From positions 2,480,001 to 2,544,000 of the forward strand of contig BJKQ01000005.1 of NCBI GenBank assembly GCA_006538405.1: a stretch of DNA of 64,000 nt, written 5' to 3'. How positions within the stretch are numbered: position 1 is the first letter of the stretch; each line of letters opens with the position of its first letter. Shown here one piece after another: positions 45,062 to 56,530 of the stretch. Source of the stretch: Hansfordia pulvinata (lineage: Eukaryota; Ascomycota; Sordariomycetes; Xylariales). The notes under the pieces are model-generated. The model was not told where the DNA came from and did no database searches. It saw only the letters and a program-made list of their open reading frames with translations. A program made the position numbers and the translations under genes.

Positions 45062-47413
45062 TCACCCAAGAAAAAACGTCGAGACGGTGCTGATGGCGCC
45101 GGCGGCCATGGCGAGCGTGTACGTGGACTGGATGGCGGCGGCGACGGCCTCGACGACGGCGCGGCGCGTCGCCGGCCCGAGCGCGTCCAGGGCGCCGCCG
45201 ACGCCCTCGATGGCCGAGCGGATCTGCTGCTCGCGGTCGTCGTCGCCGGCCGCTTCCTCCCCCCGAGGGCGGCGGAGACGCCGCGGTAGGCCAGGTTCTG
45301 GAACAGGGCGCCCGACACGGTCAGGCCGACGGTGATGCCCAGGTACTGGCCCATGCTGATGAGCCCCATGGCGTCGGCCACTCGGCGCGGGTCTTTGACC
45401 TTGTACCCCGCCACCGAGTACGACAGCTGGCCGATCGCGCCCGAGCCGACGCCCATCACCGCCGCGTAGGCGTACGTCTTGCCCTCGCTCGTGTCGAGGT
45501 CGACGTCGGCGTCTGTGAAGGCGGGGCGGGAATGGTCAGCCGTGCCTGAACAATAACGTGCCTGAACAATACACTCGGCGAGCAGGTTTCAGGAAGAAAG
45601 GCAGAAAGAGAGGTTTAGGTGACAACTTGCAAGGACAGAGGGGTCTTAGATATGGGGAGGCAGAGAAAGGAAAGAGGGACCGGGACGGTCAGGAAGACTT
45701 ACACATCAGCGCGGATCCGATAGTCACCAAGATGCTGCCGCCCATGAACCAGGGGCAGAACCAGGCGGTGCGGGAGACCACGATGCCGCCTACGACGGTG
45801 AAGGCGACGTAGAGCAGCACGATGGGCAGCAGACGGACGGCGGCGTCGATGGGCGTGTCGTTGTGCGCGAGCTGGAAGAGGAGCGGGATATAGTAGATGG
45901 GAATCTGGAAACAAATAAGTCAGAACTGGGTGAGCATACACGAGAATCCAGACAGATCCAGACTACCACATAGCCACACTCTCCATCCTTTCGTGCAGAA
46001 CACGATGATTGAAAAGGAAGAAGATAACAGAGAGACAACTCACAAGAAGAGCCAGCCCCGGGAAGATAATGAGGAACCATATCAGCAGGATCGACCGGGA
46101 CCGCAGCAGGGACAGCGGGAAGATGCGCGCGGCCGTCGTCGTCAAAAAAGCAAAGTGCTGCTGGGTTAGGAACAGAGCCAGCAGCATGGCGGAGCACGCC
46201 AGCAGGCCGACAATGTACGCGCTGTCCCACGGGTGCACCGAGCCGCCGAAGGAGATGGCCATGATGCCCGACAGCGTGCCGCCGAGCTGCAGGACCGTGC
46301 CGAGCCAGTCGACGCCGGTGCGATGCCGGGACCAGCACAGGGGCCGGGCCCAGCGCCTTCTTTCCGCCTCCTCCCTCTTCTCGCCGCTGCCCTCACCGCT
46401 GTTGTCGTTGTTGTTGTTGTTGTTCCGGTTATCATCGTCACTATCCGCCTCCTCCCCTTTCTTCTCGGGCGGGTGGCGCGGCAGCAGGAAGACAAAGACG
46501 GGCCCGAAGAAGGCGTACAGCACCAGGTTGATGTAGAAGGCCCAGCGCCAGGTGGCGCCGCTCTCGGCGAACGCGCCGCCCACCAGCGGCCCAAAGATGA
46601 GGCCGGCGCCCCAGCTGATGCCCGTGTAGCCCATGTACATGGGCCTTTCGGCCGGACTGGTCAGGAGGGATATGACTGTTGGTGTTCATCTCTCGCCGTT
46701 CGATCAGCTGTTGGCATCGTCGTCATCCCCGCAGCCTCTCCGGTCGGGTAGATGGATGAATAGGTAGTAGATAAGAAAAGAAAAAGGGGGGGGCAGGGGG
46801 CAAAGCCGGCAAACACTACTCACACGTCAGACACCCGAGATACGTCCCTGACGAGCCAACCCCCGCAAGGGCCCGCCCCACGATGAAGGCGTCCATGGAC
46901 GGGCGGCGCCGCAGACGGCGGAGCCCAGCTCAAAGGTGGTGCAGGCGGCCAGGTACAGCCACTTGACGTCGAAGGCGGCGTACAGCTTGGCCCACAGCAG
47001 GATCGTCGACATGTTGGCCCAGACGAAGGCGACGCCCAGCCACGGCAGCTTCTCGACGCCCCGAGCGACCGCAGGATGTCCACCTGGACGTCCGCCACGA
47101 TCGTCGTGTCCAGCGCGTACAGGAACGTCGCGCCCATCATGGCGAAGACGACGCAGACCCACTGTCGAATAGAGGGAGGAAGAGGAAAAGGGGGGACCTT
47201 GTCAGCAAGCACTTATATTTACGGATGAGGGCGCACGCTATAGGGGAGATGGGGGGAGAAACTTACTGACATCCCGTGAATGTCCCGCGGAGGCTTCACC
47301 TCGTTCGTGGTCCCGTTCCAGCCGTTGTTGTTGTGGTTGTCATTGGCATTGTCGTCAGACGAGGAGCCTGCCTCGAGCTCCTTCACCGTCATGACGGTTG
47401 AGTCCCAGGACAT
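45062..47413 (-). CDS. MFS drug:H+ antiporter-like transporter (DHA2 type), three apparent -1 frameshifts
   Basis: Exons are 47413-47267, 47161-46824, 46675-46044, 45904-45703 and 45512-45062, with four GT-AG introns. The product is about 590 residues after three one-base corrections. The N-terminus is a hydrophilic Asn/Asp-rich leader. Family blocks are WVCVVFAMMGATFLYALDTT (TM1), FVWANMSTILLWAKLYAAFD (TM2), MDAFIVGRALAGVGSSGTYL and GISWGAGLIFGPLVGGAFAE (antiporter motif C). WRWAFYINLVLYAFFGPVF follows, and the last helix ends TLAMAAGAISTVSTFFLG. Length and motif C fit a 14-TM plasma-membrane exporter; substrate unknown. Frame breaks lie at C4 (47059-47062), G3 (46901-46903) and C6 (45259-45264), plus-strand positions. 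The stop used is the TGA at 45062-45064; a GTGAGT there could instead splice to a short downstream exon. Confidence 0.82.
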
Positions 47414-50400
47414 AAACCCCGTGCGTTTGTGCGTGCTTGCAAGTCCTCAGATGAGCAGACAACGGACAAGGAAAATGAACTCTTCCGGGGAGAGTGGTGC
47501 AACCCAGGTAGCGAGTAGTGCTGTGTTTTGTCTCTGGACTGGCTCGGTCTTCGTTTTCGAGATGGGGGAGGAAAACCCACCAGCAAAACGGCGACGAGGG
47601 ACAACGCCCCGAGTGAAGTGTTCTTATGTTTGGATTCCACCACAGAGAAGAGCGGGCCGGTTCAGGTCAGATCAGTTCAGGTCAGATCAGTTCAGGTCCA
47701 GCCTGCCTGGTATTTGCATCCCGCACAGAAACCGGGGCGATCTGCACGCGCAGCAACCGGCCCGGCCCAGCAAACCGGCAGAGCAGAGCCAGCCCCTGAC
47801 ATTCGACTGAAACAGTCAGTTTGTCGTCTTCTGTTTTTCTTCTTCCCTCGAAGCCGCCCTCACATATGCCATGGCTGCTGTTTCCAATGCTCTCTCTCCC
47901 CTGTTTACCATACCTGGGAGCGCCGACTCGTCAACTCGTCCATTGTGCGACGGGACTCTCTCAACCCATGGCCGGGGCGCAGTTTCGCATCGAAGTCCAC
48001 AAATGGCATCAAAGGGCACGCTTCTGGCACGGACGCAACCATCAGCCCTGCCCAACGATGACCGGATACCACAGGAGAAAGACTGAGACAGGAAAGCATA
48101 GCGTGATAAAGGGCGTATCGGAGCTGTTCAACACCGTACTCAGGGGAGTAAGCCTCGCAAGACGCGCCCCAGCTGTCTCCCCCCTTTCGAGCCGGGCTGT
48201 GAGACGAGGTCGAGTCGACCCACGCCTGCGAGATGTGGGACCTCCCAAGTCCCGCTGCTGACGTATATCAAATTCTAACTCCTCAGTCTCTTGGTCCTCC
48301 AGCCCGACCTCAGGGAGGAGAGGTCTGGAGAATGCTTAGAGTCACGCCGTAGCCCTCTCAGACGTGGTTTTAGGTGGCGTTTTCTGCCCAACATCCGTCA
48401 TCACGAACCTGACCTTCTTAACCCCAACGTACCTTGGCGGTTCAGGCGCACAGAGAGAACATTTCGCCTGCTTGGCCCATCGTCGTTCTTGTTGAAACTT
48501 ATTGCTCCAAGCAGACTCTTGTCAGTTGGAAAACTCGTCTACCGCTCTCCCGGAACAACTCGATTGACAAAATGTGGGATCGCGATGGCTTGAAACCACC
48601 AGAACTCCTATGGTCCAAAGCCGGATTGCGTGGGAGCGGGTGTTGCATTTGACGGAGCGGACTTCAAGACTCCGCCGCCGTCCACTCTTGTTTATCAATG
48701 GAAACCCCACCAGGGGCAGCCCGCGCTGTGGACCACTCCAGCCCGGTTCATATCCCGGAAGGCATCACAAGCATGATAGTTGCGGATCCACCGCTGTCTA
48801 GTTGGTGAGCGGTTGGCTGCTTGACGGAGCGGCGGACGCTTCTGCTCGCTCCCCGGAGCTAAGAGGTCTAAGGCTTGAACGCAGCTCCGCACACGCCCCA
48901 ATCTCAGAAGAGGCGTTCAGACGTGGAGATTGGCCCGCCCCCCCACCGTCCTCTCGGCTCTGCTGTGTGTACGCCGTGTGCCGAAGGTACGGAGCCGCAT
49001 CGTGCAACTCAGGCAAACCCCGTCACGTGCGCCGACCCATGCTCCCCAGTCGACCAGCGAAGAGAGAGAGAGGAAGGAACTGAGAGGAACCGACGCGCGT
49101 CTCTGTTGCAGCCGCCAGATAAGAACTGCGATGTTTCGGCTGATCTTGTTGGGCGTGCCATTTGCTGGCTTTCTGGGTGCTCGGCATAGCATGTCTGCGA
49201 CATCCGACATGCTCACACGATCCCGCTGTGGAAACTCTCACACGGAGCATATCAGGAGGCGCTGGCTCTGTCCGGATGCAACAACCAGTGGGCCTGTCGA
49301 TTCGTGACGATCAGCACAAGAAGAAAGCTGACTCGAGACTGCCCCTGACCGGACAGTCTGACGATGTCCATGAAGAATTGGTTGACTTGTGCCTGGTGAT
49401 TTCCCCATACTCTCTCATGCCAAGCCCAAAGAGATGAACACCTAGCCCAATGAGCTTGGAAACCGACAGAAGGCCGGCTTCTAACCGGGTTGAGACGCAG
49501 CCTTATGAGAAAGAGCGCGGATGCTGCCAACGCAAGAGCCTCGCTCTCCCTCGCCTTCCCCCTTGATGCGCACCGCAAGGCGATCAAGGTGGCCGGCACG
49601 ATCGACAGCAACCGAGGAGGGAGCAAGGTGAAAGGTGTGGCGCCCCCCCACCCCGAAGTTCATGCCGGTATCTCGCCCCGGGCGTTCATCAAAAAAGACA
49701 AGACCTGTCTGCCTTTCTCCATCGGTAGTTGGGTCGCCACAATGATGGGTAGGTCTCAGAGCCAAACGCATTACCGCCACGCCGTGATTCTCCCGGGGGC
49801 AGCGCGGCAGTTTCAGGTACCCGCCCACACGGTGTGATAGTCATCGGCCTGTTTCCTTTCCCTGGCACTGATATGGCCCGTTTCGTTCAGGAGCATCGTA
49901 TCGGGGATGAATCCTCTCCGTGGAGGGATCCATCAGAAACCGCGGAGATTGAGACATGGCGAGGTTTTCGATTACGCGGCCGGATACCGTAGATTTGAGA
50001 CAGTATTTATTCCCGGCGTAGGGTCGCCGTTCAGCCAATGTCTGCAGCACATTAGCACACATACCGGATTAGCCTTCGCAACTATGGCCTCGTGAACGAC
50101 CACGCTGCCGGCATGGCAGACGTTGCCTGTTTGAACCCTTCATCAAGAGAAACCAAAAGAGAACCAAACACGGGCTAGTCCACGCTGTCCTGACTTCACT
50201 TCCTCTCCGACGTGAGGCGGAGCTGTGATCGATGACGATATACGCCAACCAGAGAGAAGAAAGATCAAAAATCGAAATAAAAAACATACAACATTGGGGA
50301 TTCGCTGGTCGTCACCGACCCAACTACTAATCCAACGGTAACAGGCTTGTCTATGGGGGAGCGGACGGGATCCCGAATTTTCCTGATCCTATGGTCGTAT

Positions 50401-50906
50401 GTGAGAGAGAGGTTGGTTGCGGTAGTACATATAGTAAAAACTGCATTGGTGGATGATCGTTCATCTCTCCTCGGTCGCCGCCTCGTCAGGTCGAACAAGA
50501 CAAAGCCACCCTGCATACGGGTTCGCATTCGGACTCAGGCTGAGGTTAGAAGGGTAGCAATGATGAGGATGAGCAAATGAATGGATTGATGTTGTAGAAG
50601 GGAAGAGCTTCCACTCGGTCTCCCGGTCGGCCAATTGACCTCTTTGGGACGGTCGTGACTTCCTGAATCCCCTCCCACTGGTCTGGCAGTTGTGCTGCGT
50701 ACGGTGTTGTGCACATAATTGAAGTCGTCAACCAGCCCAGCCGGACAGACGTGCATCTTCTACTAGGCGGAAAACACACTGAGCGAGCCGGGAGCAAAAG
50801 GGACGTCGAAGGACTAACCGTTGTTTTCGCTGCTGCGCGTGTGTCGGTCGTATGACGAGATCGAATGAGGATGAGGGGCAAGGGCCGCGGCCGCAAAAAG
50901 GAAACT
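47414..50906. other. Intergenic, 3.5 kb
   Basis: Separates the MFS start from the tRNA. It has a 15 bp tandem (GTTCAGGTCAGATCA, 2.6 copies) at 47660-47698. Short frames occur on both strands without coding bias. I see no gene or transposon remnant. Confidence 0.5.
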
Positions 50907-51005
50907 TGCCCACTACTGGAGTCGAACCAGTCACTTCCTCATGTCGCGATCTTTCTGGTGGGAAGGAACTACTAGTGAGGCGCTCTACCGCTGAGCCAAG
51001 CGGGC
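50907..51005 (-). tRNA. tRNA-Thr (anticodon AGT) with intron
   Basis: The minus strand folds as a full cloverleaf. The acceptor is GCCCGCT paired with AGTGGGC (one G-T), with discriminator A. The D arm is GCTC/GAGC with AGCGGTA loop. The anticodon stem is CCTCA/TGAGG with loop CTAGTA-A, placing AGT at positions 34-36. The T arm is ACTGG-TTCGACT-CCAGT. A 27-base intron sits after position 37, the standard site. Mature length is 72 without CCA. Confidence 0.92.
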
Positions 51006-51411
51006 TGAAGGATTTCGCTGGACTGCGATGATAAGCATTTTGCGTATGTGCGTATATGACGGCTTTGTAGTTATGGCGAGACATTGGTGACGGAAAATTC
51101 AACTGATCCAGAACGAAGCCGGCGATTGAAGCGGCGCCGCGATCCATCGTGCGGACAATTCGAGTTGGAGAATTGGAGATTTTGGATGCCAATCACAGTG
51201 TCAGCAGGTGCATTGCCGGCTGATCAACGTCGCGGGCCAGTCGCGGTTTTGCAGCTCTCAGAATCGGTAGTGAACACAGGAGACGAGGGGTCGACGGCCA
51301 ATAGGCCGGACGTCAGATTAGGGGAAAACTGTATTAATCCTTGAGATGCACTCGTGTGGGAGTCCATGATCTGTCCTCGAAAATCGAAGACGATGGCTTG
51401 GGTGCGCAAAT
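51006..51411. other. Short intergenic gap, tRNA to ROK1
   Basis: 0.4 kb, likely the ROK1 3' UTR and the tRNA 5' flank. Nothing else seen. Confidence 0.5.
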
Positions 51412-53510
51412 CTAGTCATCAAGGCCGCCCCACGCGCTGTCTGCGCCGCTCTCGTCGCCGCTTTCGCCGGGCCTGTCTTGCGTTTCCGGCTGCCCTCGAT
51501 GGCGCCTCGCTTGTTGTTCTCCTTCCTCCTGTCCCACGCGCTCTTCGACGTGATCTTGGTCTTGTTGCCGCGCCGCGACTCGACGCCGTGCGTCTTGAGC
51601 TTCTTCCTGCTGTCCTTGCCGACCCGGGGCAGCGCGTCCATCAGCCACCTCGGCACCCCCTCGCCGTCCCTCTTGCCCGCCTGCTTCTCGCTCAGCGATA
51701 TCACGTTGGCGATGCTCTTCAGGTGCGGAACGTCCTCCGTCGTGTAGAAGGTCACGGCCACCCCGCCCTCGTGGCCCGCCCGGCCCGTGCGCCCCACGCG
51801 GTGCACGTAGGCGGCGGCGGACGTGGGCACGTCGTAGTTGATGACGCCGTTGACGCCGCGGAAGTCGATGCCCCGCATGAGCAGGTCCGTGGTGATGAGC
51901 ACCCAGATCTCGCCCGCCCGGAAGCGCGCAATGATGGCCGACCGCGCCGTCTCGGACATGGACGAGTGCAGCGCCGCAACGCGCGATGAGCCGCCAGCCT
52001 CCACGGCAATGTCAAACTTGAGCTCGCTGTGCAGGGCCGTCGCGCGCTCGATGGTCTGGGTGAAGACGAGGAAGGGCAGTTTCATGTCGGGGATCGTGTC
52101 GCTCGAGGAAGAAGGGTGGAGAAGCTGGCGGAGGGCGAACAGCTTCCCCTGCTCGGTCGCGGTATAAACAAGCTTGTGGTTGATGCTGGGCACCGCAGTG
52201 TCCTTGAGCCCCACGACAAGCCGCACCAGCGGCGCAGCCGTTCTGGGCTTCAGCTGGTCCAGCACCAGCTGCTCAATGTTGGATCCCATGGTGGCCGACC
52301 AGCAGGTCAGCCGGAGCGACCGGTTGGTGCAACGGTTCCATATGCCTGTCGTCTGATCGCGGAACAATGGGTCCAGCAGCACGTCTGCCTCGTCCAGCAC
52401 GAGTGACTTGACCGTGGGGAGGGAGCCGGAGTTCGGGCCCCTTTTCAAGACGTTCAGGAGCATCAGTGGTGTGGTTACCAGCACGTCGGCCTTGGTGACC
52501 GGTTTTGAGGAGGATGCCTCTTTCGCCTCGTCTCCCTCTTCTTCATCAGACGAGCCGTCTTCACCCGAGTCAGATGGCTGCTCCGCATTGTCCTCCACGT
52601 CCTCGTCTTGGCGTTCTGTCGGGATCCGCATGCCTTTCTTCATGGCGACGACTTTGACGCCGGTGCCCTGGGCAAGCTTCTTGCCCTCATTGGCAATCTG
52701 GTGTGCCAGCTCCCGGGTGGGCGCGATGACGATGGTGTCGAGGACATGGTCCTTGCCGTCCCCAGCGTCTGCGCGCCGGCGAAGGACACGGTTGAGTGTG
52801 GGTATGAGGAACGACAACGTTTTGCCGCTGCCGGTGGGGGCCACGGCCAGAAAGTCCACGCCGGAGCCGTCGCCTAGGTCGATGCCCTCGCCAGGTGCGG
52901 CTGCGAAGGCTCTCTTGGGGTCGAGGAGTAGGGGCAAGCTTCCCAGCTGGACCTCGGTCGGTATGCGATAGCCTTGCTTTGCCAGGTTGTCGGTCAACCT
53001 CGAAGAGATGGCGTAGGTTGTGCGCAGCTCCGAGAACGAGGTCAGAGGTTGAGGGTGGAGAGGAAGCTTGCCGTCCTTGGTCTTGTCCTTGGCCTTTTCC
53101 TTTGTTTCTTCCTTCTTTCTCTTCTTCTTGTCCTTTTTGGAGGAGGCTTTCGGGGGCTCCTCTCGGGAGGAGAGCAGTGTGAATTTCAAACGGTGGGAGC
53201 GCAGAACCTGGCGGGCCTCGTCGTCGTCGAGGGGCTCGGGCACGGGGGCGGTGGTCTTGGCGGATTCCTGGGTCGGCTTGGAGGGCTTGGAGGCCTTCGC
53301 GGCGTCCTTGGCGGCGAAGAAGTCGATTTCCGGGGCGGAGTCGCTGTCGTGGCCGGCATCGGGGAGAGGCTGGGCGTTGCGCTTGCGCTTGGTGCCGCGC
53401 GTCGGGTCGTTGTAGAGCTGGGGTGTGGCCGGAGGCGCGGTGGGCTTGGGGACGGCGGGGTGGTTGGCCGTCTTTTTGGTACCGCGCGACAAGACCTTGA
53501 AGATGTCCAT
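51412..53510 (-). CDS. ROK1: DEAD-box RNA helicase ROK1 (apparent -1 frameshift at C-terminus)
   Basis: Nucleolar ATP-dependent RNA helicase for 18S rRNA maturation and 40S assembly. I start at MDIFKVLSRGTKK (53510), which matches the conserved ROK1 N-terminus; an upstream ATG in the same frame would add unrelated residues. Single exon. Motifs in order are a Q-motif region (YRIPTEVQ), APTGSGKT, APTRELAHQ, TTPLMLL, LDEADVLL, SATM, VFTQT, LITTDLLMRGIDF and HRVGRTGRAGH. A Lys-rich tract (KKDKKKRKKEE) precedes the core, and an acidic insert (GEDGSSDEEEGDEAKE) lies before the motif Ib/II region. The expected acidic end ESGDESGADSAWGGLDD is one frame away from RKRKTGP. Adding a base at G3 51469-51471 gives 699 residues. 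Uncorrected, the frame runs to 51318 with an unlikely tail. Confidence 0.93.
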
Positions 53511-55333
53511 GGCGGGAAGGGTGTGATGGGTCGTCGCGGGGCGTTGCAGGGCGTCGCAAGGGCGCTTGGGATGACGGCGTGGAAGAAGTAGGCAGAGCGA
53601 GGCGGCAATGATGGATCGGCAGGCGGTCGGTCGCAAACATTTTGGCGGTGGCAGAATTCTGCCGGCCAGAACTGAAAGCCCCACTAACGGGGCGCGGCGG
53701 GCGGACGTGAAGCCCCTGCAACGGGAAGCCAGGTACCGACTTGTCGCGCTCTGGACTACCATGTTGCGCCCGCGAATCGGCGCTGCTCCAAAGCGTTCTC
53801 TACTCGTGAACACAGTTCAGTACTACTCATCGCACAGTTAGGATGATTCGAACATTCGAATTCGCTTTCACAGGACGATAAATTGAATAGAACGACGAGA
53901 GGAAACCGCTATCAGAAGTACGAGTACTCGTACCTGCTGTACAAGTACCGCCTCTCCGGTGCCACTAAAGGGGACCTTGGGACAAGGAAGAGCTGGACTC
54001 GGTCCAGATCGACATCCCGCCGCGGAACTACCCAAGAGAGTAGTTGCGCGTAGCAACTACATGTACTTAATCTACAAAACGCCATCGACTGCTGGAAATG
54101 GGTGAGGAACTGATAAAACCGATCTTGGCGTCTCTGTGAAGGGCCTTCCGCTCCTCGGCAGAACGACAGGGTGGCAGAGCACACCATGCCCTGGAATCCA
54201 TGCATGTTGATCTCGTTCAGCATCCACAGAGAAGCGCGTCCTTGCTGGAAAGTCGACCGCCTACTTATACTGATGGACGCAACGTCATTGGCGCGGCTAT
54301 ACTGACGACAGACTAACACCGAGTCGTGGCGTTGTGGTTCCAATGATACTGAACATGCGGCTCCAGCGGCTCGGTACTTGCCCACTAACATCGTGGTTAA
54401 GCCTCCGGATGTACAGCTGAGCTTTTCGCTACCCGTCAAAACGGCGTGCAACCGCGACCTTTTCACGGTAGCCATCCCACCATGCAAGTATTGATGTACA
54501 TCGGACCTGTGCTATCTCTACATGCACGGCCCGGGGCTGGGCGTACTCGCGACTTCGATCCGATCCATCCAATGGATGTACACGTACCTACTCGGGCTCC
54601 CACCTGGCCGTTTGGGCCCGCCCCGCCCTCCCCGAAGCACGGCCGAGACGGATCCCCCGCAGGCGGGCTTCAAGTTCAGGCACCCAGGCCCCTAAAAAGT
54701 CCCTAACTAGTAGATGTACCTAGCGGCTGGCTGGCGTGGCCGTGCCCTCCACTGACCTACCGACTGACCGGCAGTGGGGTGTGGGCCGTCGTGGAGGGGT
54801 AGCTCGTAGCTCCGCCCGCCGTTGCATACCTCATCAGTATCGCATTGCATTATGTACTGGAAACCGCCATTACGATGCCTCGGGGGGCGATGGTATCTCG
54901 ACGTCCGTCCGATCGGACCGCCCGCCTTCTACGCGTCGTCCCTTTTTCGTCTCGTTCTCCGTCTCGGCTCGGCCGCGTTGCAGATTTTTCGTCTCTTCAC
55001 CTCCTCTCTGCACACCCGAGCAAGGAAAAGGTGGTCTTCAACTCTGTCGCATTAGGCCCGGCTGCTGGTCCAACCATCGTCAAGCTCTATCTACTTCCCT
55101 GCCTACCTTACCTACCTCCCTACCTTACCTATAAAGACCCCTCGCTCTGGTTGACCCAAGCAGGCCGGTCTCTTCCCGTCTCGCCAACAACCGACTGAAG
55201 CTTATTCTGCAGCCCACCACCTCATCTCATCCTTGGTTGGCATATTCTCCAGCAGTCGAGTCTCGTCGTCACTCACCCTCGGCGTCTAAAATCCCCAAAA
55301 CCACGCCCATCCGCCAAAACCAACACCGCCATC
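53511..55333. other. Divergent intergenic region, ROK1/D-xylulose reductase
   Basis: 1.8 kb shared upstream region. It holds the second perfect 16 bp palindrome (53918-53933) and GTACCTAC-type elements near 54585. A long minus-strand frame at 54487-53912 was considered and rejected. Confidence 0.55.
53918..53933. repeat. Perfect 16 bp palindrome GTACGAGTACTCGTAC
   Basis: Exact copy of the element at 21913-21928, about 0.4 kb upstream of the ROK1 start. Intergenic. Confidence 0.9.
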
Positions 55334-56530
55334 ATGGACCCGACTACAATGAGCGTAAGATCGCACCTCCTCTCTCCGAGCTTTGCCGTTTCGCCCAGTC
55401 GGTGGCAGAGGCCGTCCGTCCACGTTTTCTCCGCTGACCCTGAGTGAGCCCCGCAGAACCGCTCCTTCTTGCTCAACAAGCCCTTCGACACCACCTACAC
55501 GGACCGCCCCGTCCCCGAGCTCCACGGGCCCCATGACGTCCTCGTCGCCGTCGCCTACACGGGCGTCTGCGGCTCCGACGTGCACTACTGGACGCACGGC
55601 GCCATCGGCCGCTACGTCCTCAACGAGCCCATGGTCATGGGCCACGAGTCGGCCGGCACCGTCGTCCGCGTCGGCGACGCCGTCTCCTCCCTCAAGCCCG
55701 GCGACCGCGTCGCCCTCGAGCCCGGCTTCCCCTGCCGCCGCTGCGCCCCCTGCCTGTCCGGCCACTACAACCTGTGCGCCGACATGGTCTTCGCCGCCAC
55801 ACCCCCCGTCCACGGCACCCTGACCGGCTTCTGGTCCGCCCCCGCCGACTTCTGCTACCGCCTGCCCGACCACGTCTCCCTCCAGGAGGGCGCCCTCGTC
55901 GAGCCCCTCGCCGTCGCCGTCCACATTGTCCGCCAGGCCCAGATCTCCCTCGGCCAGTCCGTCCTCGTCATGGGCGCGGGCCCCGTCGGCCTGCTGTGCG
56001 CCGCCGTCGCCCGCGCCTTTGGCGCCAACGTCGTCACCTCGGTCGACATCCTCCAGCCCAAGCTCGACTTCGCCGCCAAGTTCTGCGCTACCCACACCTA
56101 CCTGTCGCGCAAGGACCTGTCCGCCCCCGAGAACGCCACCGCCGTCTGCGAGCTGGCGGGAGTGGCCGGCGCCGGCGGCTTCGACGCCGTCCTCGACGCC
56201 TCGGGCGCCGAGCCCTCCATCCAGGCCGCCCTGCACGCCGTCCGCAACGGCGGCAGCTACGTCCAGGGCGGCATGGGCAAGGCCGACATCAACTTCCCCA
56301 TCATGGCCTTCTGCACCAAGGAGGTCACGGCGCGCGGCAGCTTCCGCTACGGCAGCGGCGACTACGCCCTGGCCGTCGAGCTCATCGCCTCCGGCCGCGT
56401 CCCCGTCAAGGACCTGATCAGCGCCGTGGTCGGCTTCGAGGAGGCCGAGTCCGCCTACCGCCAGGTCCTGGACGGCAAGGTCATCAAGATCCTGATTGCG
56501 GGGCCCAACCAGGGCAAGATCGAGGGTTGA
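55334..56530 (+). CDS. D-xylulose reductase / xylitol dehydrogenase (zinc MDR family)
   Basis: Oxidises xylitol to D-xylulose with NAD+ in the fungal pentose pathway. Exon 1 (55334-55354, MDPTTMS), a 102 nt intron (GTAAGA...CGCAG), and exon 2 (55457-56530) give 364 residues. Zinc and fold motifs are CGSDVHYWTHG, GHESAGTVV, the four-cysteine structural zinc lobe (CRRCAPCLSGHYNLC), EPLAVAVHI and the Rossmann GAGPVGLLCAA. PVHGTLTGFW, ADFCYRLPDHVSLQEGAL and GGSYVQGGMGKADI point to xylitol dehydrogenase rather than L-arabinitol or alcohol dehydrogenases, though related polyol activity cannot be excluded. Codon bias is very strong, suggesting high expression. It converges on the beta-mannosidase. 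Confidence 0.9.

Noticed and set aside
44868..45064. Extra last exon of the MFS gene after a GTGAGT donor
   Set aside because: The transporter frame already ends in TGA right after its last helix; the proposed exon adds a Ser/Pro-rich tail with no support. Kept only as a possibility.
53912..54487. 191-codon minus-strand frame upstream of ROK1
   Set aside because: No coding bias, no family likeness, and it spans one of the dispersed palindromes, which are otherwise intergenic.
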